Origin: Rhyzopertha dominica
Lineage: Eukaryota; Arthropoda; Insecta; Coleoptera; Bostrichidae
Direction: 5' to 3'
Assembly (NCBI GenBank): GCA_025024175.1
Contig: QCXZ01000003.1
Coordinates: 37,906,257 to 37,970,256 of the forward strand
DNA: 64,000 nucleotides
Both the position numbers and the translations under genes were made by a program. This document shows positions 1-10,720 of the stretch, piece by piece. The notes under the pieces are model-generated. The model had not been told where the DNA came from and ran no database searches. It saw only the letters and a program-made list of their open reading frames with translations. Positions within the stretch are counted from its first letter, which is position 1; every line of letters begins with the position of its first letter.

Positions 1-2
1 CC

Positions 3-3000
3 CTTTTAGACTCAGGATCGCAGGTTAACTTTATATCTACAGCGCTAGCAGAACGTTTAAAACTACATCAAAATGACACAATTATGCCAATAAAAGGTGT
101 AAGTCAAAGCACTGCCTACGTTGACAAATTTCTGTCTGCTAACTTAAAATCGAGAGTAAACGATTATCAAGTAAAATTAAAGTTTTTAGTCATGCCCACG
201 ATTACTGGCAAAATACCCGCCTCTAACATAAAGACACAGAACATAAACATTCCTAGAAATATTGAATTAGCCGATCCCACTTTCTACATTAGCGATGAAA
301 TTGATTTACTGATAGGCGCTGAATTATTTTATAGCTTAATGTGTGTTGGCAGAATTACAGTCGATAACTTTATCTACCAGAAAACATTATTTGGGTGGAT
401 TGTTGCCGGTTCCGCTCCAAGCGCTTCTCATATTGCAATGTGCAATAAAGTTTCTATTCCAAATGATACCGACATCTTGAATGATACTCTGCGGAAGTTT
501 TGGGAAATTGAAAACATAGAATCTAAAACAAACCTTACTCCAGACGAATTACAATGTGAAAAACATTTCAAAGAAACTGTAACTCGTCTAACTGACGGAA
601 GGTTTTGTGTTTCCTTACCGTGGAAACAGTCTTCTGAAAAGCTTTCCTCTTCGCGAGAACAAGCCACTCGCCGTTTTTACTCCATTGAACGCAAACTTGC
701 TAAAAATTCTTCATTACAAGATGAATACGTTTCCTTTATGGAAGAATATTTATCCCTTGGTCATATGAAACTCGCCATTGACCAAGCTTCTGAAACTGGT
801 TATTTTTTACCTCATCACTCGGTCTTAAAGGAAAGCAGCCTCACAACCAAACTAAGAGTTGTATTTGATGCTTCCGCTAAAACATCGAGTGGATATTCTT
901 TGAATGACTGCCTTATGGTTGGTCCTACCATTCAGGATGATTTGTTTTCAATTTTAATTCGATTTCGCACACATAAGATTGTCTTAACTGCCGATATAGA
1001 AAAAATGTATCGTCAAGTACGCTTATCCGAGAATGAGAAAGAATATCATCGAATTCTTTGGAGAAGCAATCCTAAAGACCAGCTTAAAATTTATGAACTG
1101 CAAACCGTAACATACGGCACAGCTTCTGCCGCATTTCTTGCAACACGATGTCTCCATGAACTTGCTATTCAAGAACGTGAATTTAATCCAAGAGCATCAG
1201 ATATACTTCTACGAGATTTTTATGTAGATGACCTACTTACCGGCGTCGATACCGAGAATGACGCAATTTCTTTGCAAAAAGAATTGGATGCTCTCTTGAA
1301 TAAAGGTGGTATGCAGCTACGAAAGTGGTCTTCTAACAGTCCTGTCGTTTTACAAAGTATTACCAACTCATCAACCCAGCAATCAGCAGTCCTTACTTGG
1401 GATAAAACCGATACTTTAAAAACTCTAGGGGTTGAGTGGAATCCAAAAAACGATAATATTCAATATAATGTATGTACGAAACCAATTCAAAAGGTTTCGA
1501 AACGGACAATTCTATCCCAAATCGCACAGGTTTTTGACCCCCTGGGTCTTCTGGGACCAATCATTGTTGTGGCAAAACTGCTAATGCAAAAACTTTGGCA
1601 GCTTAAATTAGATTGGGATGAATCTGTACCCCAAGATATACATTCCATATTTTCTTCTCTTCTTGATGAACTAAATTCAGTCAATTTCAGTATTCCGCGT
1701 TATGTCCTGAAAGATACACATCAACGTTACCAACTTTACGGTTTCAGTGACGCTAGCGAGGCAGCTTACGGAGCTTGTCTGTATATAAAAACAATCTGCT
1801 CTGATGGTACGTCTTCTACTATACTTCTTTGTGCTAAATCAAGAGTAGCTCCTCTCAAAAGCATGAGTCTACCTAGGCTCGAACTTTGTGCGGCATTGAT
1901 GCTGGCGCAATTACAGTCTAAAGTAATCAGCCGCATAAACATAAAATTCGACAGGTCCTATTGTTTTACGGACTCAACAATTGTCCTGGCCTGGATACGA
2001 ACCACAAACAAGCGATGGAAGACCTTTGTTGCTAACCGTATTACAGAAATATTAGAACTCACTAATCCTGACTCCTGGCAGCATATTAAAAGTTCCGATA
2101 ACCCGGCCGATATTATTTCCCGCGGCTGTTTACCATCAGATCTCAAAGGTTCTTCATTATGGTGGAACGGTCCAAGTTGGTTACGTGAACCTTTTTCCGC
2201 TAACCAAGCCAAAGCATATGAAACTTCTGAAGAAGCAAAAAATACAGATGTCAGAACACTGATTGCTCAACCAAATTTTAGCATCTTTGAAAGATTTTCT
2301 ACTTTAGAAAAACTCGTTAGGGTAACAGCAACCTGTTTTCGTTTCTGTAACAATGCTCGTAGAGGAAATCCTAAAATTCAAGGTCCTCTGTCTGTTGAAG
2401 AGCTTCGAAAAGCAGAACTTAAGCTTAAATTCCTTGCCCAGAGCCAAGCTTTCTCTACTGAACAGCGGCACCTACAAACAACGGGTTTTGTTCATTCAAG
2501 CAGCAAAATTCGAGATTTAAACCCATTTCTTGACACCGAAACAAAACTAATACGTGTAGGAGGTAGACTAAGAAATGCAACCTTGCCGCATTCCACGAAA
2601 TTTCCTATCGTCATGCCTTCGAATCATCCCCTTACAAAACTGATTGTGGAATCTGCTCACCGCAGAAATTTACATTCCGGAACTCTTTCAACATTAGCTA
2701 CTATAAGACAATCTGTCTGGATACTAAATGGTCGCAGTACTGTCAGGAATATTCTGCGAAAATGTGTAATATGCTTCAAAGCTAAGCCAAGTCCCATCGA
2801 ACCGCTTATGGGAAACTTGCCAAAACTACGAGTTACTGAATCTGTTCGACCATTCATTAACTCAGGTATTGATTACTGTGGTCCCTACTTAATCAAAGAT
2901 GGATCCCGCCGTTCCAAGAAATCAATGAAAGTTTATATTGCTATTTTTGTATGCTTTGCCACCAAAGCTGTTCATATAGAAATGGTTTGTGACCTAACTA

Positions 3001-3767
3001 CCGAAGCATTCTTAGCAGCACTACAAAGATTTATTGCAAGACGGGGTATGGTAGCCAATCTTCACTCCGACAACGGCACAAACTTTGCCGGTGCAAACAA
3101 TGAACTGAAAAGGTTATACACTTTGCTTGCCGAACAGGAAAGGAAGGTACAAGCAAACTTGGCTACTCGTGGTATACAGTGGCACTTCATACCTCCCAGA
3201 GCACCCCACTTTGGTGGCTTATGGGAAGCCTCCGTAAAGTCAATGAAATATCATTTCAAAAGAGTTGCTGCAAATGCTCTGTTAACCTTTGATGAAATGC
3301 AAACTTTACTGTGCCAAATAGAAGCAATTATGAACTCTCGACCACTTTGTCCACTGTCCTGTGACCCCAATGATGAAGTCGCATTAACTCCGGGCCACTT
3401 TATAATTGGTGATGCATTAACCGCAATACCCGAGCCTGACTTGACGGACCTACCTACCAACCGGCTATCACGGTGGCAGCTAATCCAGAATTTGAAACAA
3501 CATTTCTGGAAGAGATGGAACAAGGAGTACCTTCATGAACTCCAGAAGCGCAGCAAGTGGACCAAATCGGCTACACATCAACTTCAGGTTGGACAACTTG
3601 TGATTGTGCGTGAGGACAATACTTCCCCGGGTCAGTGGCCTTTAGGGCGAGTGATTGAAGTGCATCCAGGTGATGACAATGTTGTGCGCGCCGCGACAGT
3701 TCGCGTTGGATCAAACTCTATAAAGCGTAGTGTTAACAAACTATGTGTGTTGCCAATGGACAACTAG
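3..3767 (+). CDS. pol: BEL/Pao Pol polyprotein: protease, reverse transcriptase, RNase H, integrase (5' partial)
   Basis: The frame is open from base 3, so the first ATG at 84 is internal. Domains in order are: an aspartic protease with DSGSQ at about 9-23; reverse transcriptase with LTADIEKMYRQ near 985 and the catalytic YVDD at 1221-1232; RNase H beginning SDASEAAYGACLY near 1747; the integrase zinc finger with its histidine pair near 2659-2680 and cysteines near 2762-2775; and an integrase core with Asp in GIDYCGP near 2868, Asp in HSDNG near 3068 and Glu in WEASVK near 3224. The order PR-RT-RH-IN and the YVDD box are typical of the Pao clade. All catalytic residues are present over about 1,254 visible residues, so the enzyme could be functional. 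Gag and the nucleocapsid are not in the window. Confidence 0.95.
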   Translation, partial: LLDSGSQVNFISTALAERLKLHQNDTIMPIKGVSQSTAYVDKFLSANLKSRVNDYQVKLKFLVMPTITGKIPASNIKTQNINIPRNIELADPTFYISDEIDLLIGAELFYSLMCVGRITVDNFIYQKTLFGWIVAGSAPSASHIAMCNKVSIPNDTDILNDTLRKFWEIENIESKTNLTPDELQCEKHFKETVTRLTDGRFCVSLPWKQSSEKLSSSREQATRRFYSIERKLAKNSSLQDEYVSFMEEYLSLGHMKLAIDQASETGYFLPHHSVLKESSLTTKLRVVFDASAKTSSGYSLNDCLMVGPTIQDDLFSILIRFRTHKIVLTADIEKMYRQVRLSENEKEYHRILWRSNPKDQLKIYELQTVTYGTASAAFLATRCLHELAIQEREFNPRASDILLRDFYVDDLLTGVDTENDAISLQKELDALLNKGGMQLRKWSSNSPVVLQSITNSSTQQSAVLTWDKTDTLKTLGVEWNPKNDNIQYNVCTKPIQKVSKRTILSQIAQVFDPLGLLGPIIVVAKLLMQKLWQLKLDWDESVPQDIHSIFSSLLDELNSVNFSIPRYVLKDTHQRYQLYGFSDASEAAYGACLYIKTICSDGTSSTILLCAKSRVAPLKSMSLPRLELCAALMLAQLQSKVISRINIKFDRSYCFTDSTIVLAWIRTTNKRWKTFVANRITEILELTNPDSWQHIKSSDNPADIISRGCLPSDLKGSSLWWNGPSWLREPFSANQAKAYETSEEAKNTDVRTLIAQPNFSIFERFSTLEKLVRVTATCFRFCNNARRGNPKIQGPLSVEELRKAELKLKFLAQSQAFSTEQRHLQTTGFVHSSSKIRDLNPFLDTETKLIRVGGRLRNATLPHSTKFPIVMPSNHPLTKLIVESAHRRNLHSGTLSTLATIRQSVWILNGRSTVRNILRKCVICFKAKPSPIEPLMGNLPKLRVTESVRPFINSGIDYCGPYLIKDGSRRSKKSMKVYIAIFVCFATKAVHIEMVCDLTTEAFLAALQRFIARRGMVANLHSDNGTNFAGANNELKRLYTLLAEQERKVQANLATRGIQWHFIPPRAPHFGGLWEASVKSMKYHFKRVAANALLTFDEMQTLLCQIEAIMNSRPLCPLSCDPNDEVALTPGHFIIGDALTAIPEPDLTDLPTNRLSRWQLIQNLKQHFWKRWNKEYLHELQKRSKWTKSATHQLQVGQLVIVREDNTSPGQWPLGRVIEVHPGDDNVVRAATVRVGSNSIKRSVNKLCVLPMDN

Positions 3768-3929
3768 CGCAATTTCTTGTACCTATTTCATTATTACTAT
3801 TATATATATTATTATTCACTTGTATATTTGTATAGTTAAGCTACTGTAATGACCCTAATACTTATAATATGTACAATTTACTTAGATCTGCATTTTCATT
3901 GAAAGTTAATACTTTCAAGAGAGGCGGCA

Positions 3930-4440
3930 TGTTCGTACCTCTCATATTTATATATATTTTGCTCATTTCCGCGGATAAGTATAAGGATACTCTTTGATAG
4001 TTGCCGACTATTGTTAAATCCCATTTGTACCATTTGCATATTACTATACTTTATGACCACGGTCCCTTTGTCGTCGGTCAACTAAGCTAATCCGTAAACG
4101 AGTGGTTTTTCCAACCCCGCATCTGGCGCTGTAAACCTACCCTTTCATACCTGATAACGGAATTCCCCGCAATTCTACCTTTGCCAAATTTCCATTACTT
4201 ATTTGTTTCCTATTGGCTATTTTAGTTTGCAAGAAAGGGTAGGGTAACCAATAATGTACAACAAGAGTTTACTTCTAAACGAAAAAATATTCATACAATC
4301 AGTTACTTTTCGAGAGTCGAATGCAATATTTTGTAAAACCTTAAACATTGTCAGTTGTGAGAAGTTGAGTAGTAGTGTTTAAAGCTATCTGTAATCTATA
4401 TTAATAAATAATCTTATTCAGTGTATCGGACGCAAGGACT
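3930..4440 (+). repeat. 3' long terminal repeat of the BEL/Pao element
   Basis: The purine-rich tract AAGAGAGGCGGCA ends at 3929 and would prime plus-strand synthesis. The next bases, TGTTCG, make a standard LTR start. The segment is non-coding and carries an AATAAA-like polyadenylation region near 4400-4410. The end at about 4434-4440 is a guess; the left LTR would be needed to fix it. Confidence 0.6.
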
Positions 4441-5445
4441 TGGTTTTTTTTGTACTTTAAAAGGAGCTGCTTGTGCGCCGGTTTCGCGAACGTTCGTTTA
4501 ACTCGAACAACCACGCGTATAATACTCAACAACTTGCTTATCAGAAGAGTTTACATTTTTCTTAAATGGCTATACTTATCGACTACAAATGGGGCAATAT
4601 TAAACTTCACTTGATGTACGAGGGTACACATTCAGAGACAAAAAAACTCATGCTTGGCTGAGATATTAGGAGTTCATGTATATTAGGACCTTTCTTCCCT
4701 GAGGNATATTTTAACGGTCAGCTTTATCTCGATATGTTAGACAGTACACACACTAATCTATTCCCATATCATTGCCATCGTGGAACAAGATGAGGAGTTG
4801 AATGAAAATGAGCTAGATGTTCAGCAAGGTCGCCAGATCTTACACACCTCGATTTTTCCTTAAGGGACACTTATTGCAGTTGAAGGTTTTTAAAACGCAA
4901 ATTACGTCAAAGAACTGTCAACTGTGTGTGAGTACCAGATCTTTAGAAACGTCAGGCAAGCATTTGAATCGCGACTCAACGTTTGTGTGGAGGTTGATGG
5001 GAGCCACGTTGTAACTTTTATCAGTTGAAACTTGATTGAATTTCACAAACAACTTCTAATAAAGGATTAAATTTTTCGGAAAAAAATTCGTTTATCCTGC
5101 TTGTTTTCAAAAGTGGCTTTGTAAGACCTTTAAAATAAGTTGATGCTTATTAGGAACGATAGAAGCATGTAAGTGCAATAAAAAATTACTTATATATGTG
5201 AAAAAGCCAGTAGCGTTAATTATTTTAACTGCATATTACATACTGAATACTGTTGATTTTATATCTTTTCGGTACATTCGAATTGTATGTCAGATTTTAA
5301 TTATTTTAAATATCCTACAAAAGATACCTCAGATTTCACAAATCTTTGGAAACTTTATCTGTTTTAAATCAAGCACTTTGGAAAAATGTTTGGAGTACTA
5401 CTTGCATTATTAGGTGTATTTATCCTAGAAAGATGTTGTAATTAC
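4441..5445. other. JIP1 intron sequence, no recognised gene
   Basis: This lies between the LTR and the last visible JIP1 exon. A weak open stretch at 4780-5014 on the plus strand has several stops in adjoining frames and no recognisable domain. No continuation of the JIP1 PTB domain was found on the minus strand here. One undetermined base is at 4705. Confidence 0.5.
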
Positions 5446-5726
5446 CTTTCTTTTTCTTCTATCTACCATCCTTAGACCTTGATCCGAAACTTCTAAAATA
5501 CACGGTTGGGGATCAGGTTCGCTCCCGCTATTGCCAACTACTCGTCGAACAGCCTGACATACCACAGTCGTACCTTTGTGAGCTAGAGTTTCTACAGAAC
5601 CTAAATATCCTAATAAGTATCGTTCACGCCGACCATGTTCACATGTTGAATCCCAGTCACTAAACTCACTATCAACGGCGTATGCCGATGGAAATATACC
5701 CATTCTTCCAGTCCTTAAGTTAACTC
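5446..5726 (-). CDS. Aplip1: JIP1 exon 5: end of SH3 domain and start of PTB domain
   Basis: The exon opens after the acceptor TTTATTTCACAG with VNLRTGRMGIFPSAYAVD, the last strands of the SH3 domain. It continues into the PTB domain (YLLGYLGSVETLAHKG, then QPCILEVSDQGLRMVD). It ends in phase 0 at AAAG before GTAATT. Its upstream neighbour is only 60 nt away. Confidence 0.9.
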
Positions 5727-8700
5727 CTGTGAAATAAAACTGTTCAGTTTTGTATACTTGATTTAGAATATTAATTTTAAAGAGACCTTCGCACCACAAA
5801 TCATCAGCTTCTTTTTGTACGTAAATAGGATCCCCTATTTCTAACTCTATTTCATCTTCGTGCCTAGGGATGAACTTGTGTAAGCTCCTATGGGTAGCTT
5901 CGAGAACCTCTACATCGCTGTATGGCGTACCGCCACCTACTCCAATAGGAGGGGTACCTGAAAAACATTCAGATATTTAATTAAAAGCCTGGGTTAATGA
6001 ATTTATATTTCACATGAATAAATGTACGCACCAAAAAGGGGTGACATGGATTTTGGTCCATCAGTAGGTGAATGCGCTGTGCTGTGGCCGCTATCGGCGT
6101 CCGTCATGAAGCGTTCAGAATCTGGAGAGTCGGTATCCCACAGGTAGCCACATTTTAGCACCAGAAGAGAGCTTGGACCACTACTTCCGCTGCCGCCGAG
6201 CTCGTCAGCCAAAGAAAGCTCTCGGGACAGCTGATGTGATGCGTTGAACATACTTACAAGCGCCGCTGGAACAAAATGACATTTGCTCCATAATATTATT
6301 TTCAACCTCTATATCGTAGCTAATATTTAGTGTAAAACATCGTTCTTGAATATTTTGATACAAGGAAACTTGGTAGAAGAAAGATGACTGCTTATTACTT
6401 AACAGATAATCAGTTTCTTTTATTTACTGCCTTCGGTGGCTTCTAGGTTGTTAAATGCCAGACTATCAGACTAACTTATCATATTTTTTACAAATTTAAA
6501 TACGGTAATGATGTGAATAGATGGGCAGGTATAGCGTTGTGCAAGCAGTTTAATATATTTATTGCAGTTGATGTGGATAAAGGAGTAAGTGAAGTTTACA
6601 ACTGTACCTGATACAGCTACACAATATTAACAGTGGGTTAGTTTGAACTTTTGTGCAGCATCAGTACCCATTCAAACATTCATACCTTAAGTCAGAGGTG
6701 AGGTTATTCATTTTGAAAGTGGATCATTGTATTCACATAGCACTTACTGTATGTCTCTCAAAACAAAGTGCACGAAAATACTGTTTTATGTGGGAAAACC
6801 GACGCCTGAGGATTAGGCAACCAAACTGACGTTCGAACGATTGCTATCAGTACGTTTATTATGCTCTAATGTGTGGGTTTCATGATAAACGGGCAGTTGG
6901 CTCTAGAGTATTATGTAAATTTTGTTGGCCAATATAAAAGCCGTCATGAACGTAGAATATGACGACTGCTCGTTTAGAATTATTGTACAATGTACATCCG
7001 CGATCATGTAGATAATGAAAAAGGCTTTCAAATGTAGTTAACATGACCTCCTTGCTGCTTAAAATTTTCATGTTGGTAACGACACTAGCGTCATCTTGAA
7101 TTCTGAAAAAAAAATACGAGCTGCCGAGCATGACAAAAAGTTATTCCGCAGTTACGGAGATGGCAACGTATAGAAAGAATTTCAGAAAATAGGCACATAT
7201 TCCGATCAAATGGTAAGTTTGGCAGGGCGATTATACAGAGGTTTTTTACTCTGTCATGCTTTTATATTTTGGAGTGATGGATGGGAATTTCAGCTTTACG
7301 ACACTGTAAAAATGATTAGGTATGTAGAAACTGCCATAAATTGCGGGACAAAATTCAAGACCGAAAATTACATTAAATACTAATTTAGAAAAACATTGAT
7401 AGAAAATGAGATCAAAAAATTGACATAAAATGTGACATAAAAATGGAAGAGGAAATATGTATATTACAAAACTATTGCGCTTTAAAAGGTTGACATTCTT
7501 AATAGAGCTTTTAAGACATTCTACTGACTCCATAACATACTCTACTGCATATTTGTTTGTGCTCAGCATTTGTGGACTTTTGTTTAAAGTAAACGTGAAT
7601 CTAGTAGAATACGCTGTATTAGTGTGACGTATATATGTCGGCCATTTTGCTGCTATACGTCAATCTCTTGGATCCAAACAAACCAAATTGTCATACCGTG
7701 CGTAAGGGAGCTCAGTGTTCGGTGCCGAAATTACATTTAGTTACAATGTTAGTTCTCAAAAGCTTAATCTACAATTAGTGCGCGTGTAGAACATTACGAT
7801 TTACATGTTGTACCAGAAAATAGTAATGTGTTAGGCTCCTGGATGTTCTAATTATAATGAGAGAGATAGATGTAAACTTTACAGCACCTAGTTTAGCTTG
7901 TTTTTTCAATAATATAATACAACTGAATGTAATTTTGGTTTGTTATACTCACTAAACAGTACAAAGGAATAAGGAATGTAAACTACTCTTACATACACAG
8001 TAACACTGAGAGATTGTTTTTTCTATAATTTTGCTCCAAACATTGAACTCTCCCGTATGGAAAATTGGTTTGTTTGGATCCAGGATCTTGACGTACCGCA
8101 GAAACATGGCCGCATATACGTCATCACTAATATAACATATCCCAAATGGGATGAAACTCGATGAGCAGATATATGATACACCTGAGTCAATTACAAATTC
8201 ATTTATTAAAATTTTCGGCAGTGTATATTTAGAGGATATTGTAATATATCTGGCTTCCGTGTTGTGGGAATAGGAAATGTAATATTTCTTTGTTTTGTAA
8301 CGTGATCCTAAAAGCGTAAAGCTTTCCAGATGTGTGGAATAATGAATAGTGCAAGCTATGTCTAATTACAGATCTGTTACCATTTTGCATAATTTCAGTC
8401 AAGTTTTTGAGATTATTTGATGTGACTGTGTAAAACGTACATACTCGTATAATACTGCAGTTAAATCAGTCAGATTTGTTTCAGCATGGGTATACAGAAA
8501 AAACTGTTTAGTATTACGTCTAATGTGTAGTACTCAATACATTTCTGAATACTTGGATAAATGAAAAAAGTGACATTATGTATAATGGTTAATGGATATG
8601 CAGAATCCATCTGATGGTACAGCATTGACTTCTACTTATGGCAGCCAGATTTTAAGAATTTTTAAAGCTTATATTTCAATTAAACGAACTACGAGAACTA

Positions 8701-10575
8701 CAACCGTTGGTGTTGGTAAGGCTCTAAAAAGATTAATATTCGCAGCCGCCATCTTTGACCCAAAGCGACGGTTCTAATAAAAATGTGATGCATCAAGTAT
8801 TAATTTGACCCTTTCTATTCAAACATTAGGTTATTTTTGTATAGTTTTTCGAGATTAGTTCATGTATCATTTAATATAATGAATGCGGGAGGTTGCGGTA
8901 GATTCAAATGAAAATCCGGAATTTATTGATCCAGGTTAACAGTCGGGAGGGCCCCTACAAATCGGGAGACTTCCGCCTAAATCGGGATGTCTGGCAGCCC
9001 TACTTCTACTTAGTAAATTGAATAAGGATTGATTGACTCATTACTTACTCTTGTAGATACCTACCTTCGCAATCTATATGACAATTTGTACAATATACAG
9101 GATTTAGACTTAAATACTACCTTGCTACATGTGGGGTACCGCATGGGTCTAATTTAGGACTACTGTTATTTTTGCTGTTTGTTAATAATTTGAAGTTTTG
9201 TTTTGGATCTAATAAGCTAACAAATGTAGATAATGTGATATATTATTAAGTATGATTGAATTTGAAATTTATATGGTTCAAACGTGTGGTGTATTTCCTA
9301 ATAAATGACATACTGGAACTACTGGTTTATATAATAAATTTAACATTTTGAACGCTATAAAAAATGTACTTTTCTTAACTTTTTATATCCTCCACTACAC
9401 AGTAACATAGGCTGTTTTTTTTCTCCTAAAACGAATATTTTCGATAGTATTTTATTGTAATCAGTCTAATAAAAATGCTCCCTAATATTATCCAATTAGA
9501 TTACTATACCGGATGCAAATAAATTATTATTAATTATTGCATAAGGGTATAAACCGTGATCGCTGATTACTGAGTAGCAGGCTGGAAAGCAGTTGCACTC
9601 AGTTGAATTAATATACATAATTAAGAATTATTAGAGCCTTAACAACAATGGACAGAATTAGAGATGAAACGATTCGAGAAGAACCAGAAAGGCAAATAAC
9701 GAGAGAAGAGAATCGGCTATGGTAGTAAAAATATACTTTAAGAAACAAAGCAAGTATGGGAGGCGAGACAATTGGAAAAAAGCCAGGTAGAGAATAAGCA
9801 TGTCATGGAAATGTGAAATGAGACGAAGCAGCAAATGACAAGTAACGCTTTCAAACAAATTGGCCTACAATAGGGTTACCGCTTAAAGTTTCACTGGTAG
9901 GGGGGAGATGAATATACTATTTCTGCAGATTTAAGTTAGCAGTATGCTTGATGTAGTTTTGCTTTATTTTGTTAAGCTTTTTGAGTGTACCTTTAAGTCA
10001 GCGCTTTTTATCCAACTAGAAAAATATTTTTTTAAATTACAGGCAGTGAAAACAGAAAACTCGTGAGCTTTCCTGTTGGATCATTTTCTATTGTGTTACA
10101 TATTGATTTTAATAATAAGTAGAACAAATATGCAGTGTGTAACCTGATAATACGTAGATAGGATAAATAAAATAACACTGACCATGTCATAACTTTACAC
10201 ATTGCGCAACAACCAACTTACATTTCTTATTCTTGGGTATTTCCGGCAACTTCCTCCTCCTCCGTTCGCCATACCAGGGGGACGACACCGTACCACAAGC
10301 CTGAGAGTTGTGCCTCTCATCTTCGGCGGCTTTGGCATCGCCTGGACCACTCTCGATGACATTATCACAGTCTGTTTCAGGGTCACTTCGGGAAGACGTA
10401 GGAGAGTCCTCATCAACGAAGACATCGTGCACCAGGCTACCGATGGTTAAGAATTCACTGAACATGCTCTTCCGCTTTTGCAGCATACTTACGAATAAAA
10501 TGGTGCCGGTGCCTTAATGTGCGAGGGCAGTTTTTCAAAACTCTGCCTGAACTCCTCGAACTCCCTGTCCGCCAT
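5446..10575 (-). CDS. Aplip1: JNK-interacting protein 1 (JIP1) scaffold, first five coding exons; 3' end outside window
   Basis: JIP1 scaffolds the JNK MAP-kinase module and links cargo to kinesin-1 in axonal transport. The minus-strand exons are 10493-10575, 10222-10436, 6032-6265, 5787-5957 and 5446-5726; all junctions are GT-AG and the phases join. The visible protein has 328 residues. It starts MADREFEEF, contains the conserved motif RRRRKLPEIPKNKK (about residues 88-101), then a Ser/Asp-rich linker, an SH3 domain (about 199-254, ending GIFPSAYAVD) and the start of a PTB domain (from about 269, RYLLGYLGSVETL). The rest of the PTB domain and the kinesin-binding tail should lie left of the window, beyond the BEL/Pao insertion. 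An upstream ATG at about 10583 is out of frame. The start was chosen for its fit to the JIP1 N-terminus. Confidence 0.92.
5727..5786 (-). other. 60-nt JIP1 intron that is open in frame
   Basis: The intron has a weak donor (GTCTCT) and a strong acceptor (TTTTATTTCACAG). It is inferred because removing it restores the conserved SH3 junction WCEG-VNLRTG. Its length is divisible by three and it has no stop in the JIP1 frame, so retention would insert 20 residues into the SH3 domain. Confidence 0.8.
6266..10221. other. JIP1 intron of about 4 kb
   Basis: No exon was found here on either strand. It contains the inverted-repeat element at 7618-8132. At 8940-9000 there is a GC-richer stretch with several GTCGGGAG/ATCGGGA-type motifs that resembles a transposon end, but no partner end was seen. 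The rest is AT-rich unique-looking DNA. Confidence 0.6.
7618..8132. mobile_element. MITE with about 100-bp terminal inverted repeats
   Basis: The left arm at 7618-7720 and the reverse complement of 8040-8132 share TTAGTG, GACGTATA, the block TGGATCCAAACAAACCAA and a CATACxG block. The 515-bp element has no coding potential and lies in a JIP1 intron. Its superfamily is unresolved because the target duplication cannot be fixed. Confidence 0.75.
10437..10492 (-). other. 56-nt JIP1 intron 1
   Basis: The donor is GTAAGT and the acceptor is ATCGGTAG, with a branch-like TTCTTAAC. Exon 1 and the next frame differ by one reading frame. Removing these 56 nt joins TC to C and gives APAPFY-SLVHDVFVDED in one frame. 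Confidence 0.75.
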
Positions 10576-10720
10576 GTTGCCATCCAGCCCCGGGGTATTG
10601 ATTGGGGCGGGAGGGGGCGGCGTCGGCGCCGTCTTCACGCGTCGCCTGATCCCTCATGTTCTTGTTTGGATCAGATACTGTATCTTAGACGTTTTGTTCG
10701 GGATTGCTTATGCGTTAAAT
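10576..10720 (-). promoter_or_regulatory. GC-rich JIP1 5' leader or promoter region
   Basis: This stretch upstream of the JIP1 start is clearly richer in G, C and CpG than the surrounding AT-rich DNA. It includes the run GGCGGGAGGGGGCGGC. It probably holds the promoter or 5' UTR. No TATA box or transcription start can be assigned from sequence alone. Confidence 0.45.

Larger units (their letters stand above)
1..4440 (+). mobile_element. BEL/Pao LTR retrotransposon (5' part outside window)
   Basis: The coding part runs from the window edge to 3767. It is followed by a short untranslated stretch, a purine-rich tract ending at 3929 and a 3' LTR beginning TGTTCG at 3930. The gag region and 5' LTR lie left of the window. 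The polyprotein has no stop or frameshift in more than 3.7 kb, so the copy looks recent. It lies antisense to JIP1 and probably in one of its introns, because JIP1 exons stop at 5446 in the middle of the PTB domain. The right LTR boundary near 4440 is approximate, since the 5' LTR is not available for comparison. Confidence 0.93.

Noticed and set aside
4780..5040. Possible gene fragment between the BEL/Pao LTR and JIP1
   Set aside because: Frames are broken by stops and no family could be named.
10202..10450. Plus-strand frames opposite JIP1 exon 2
   Set aside because: Shadow of the conserved minus-strand coding exon.
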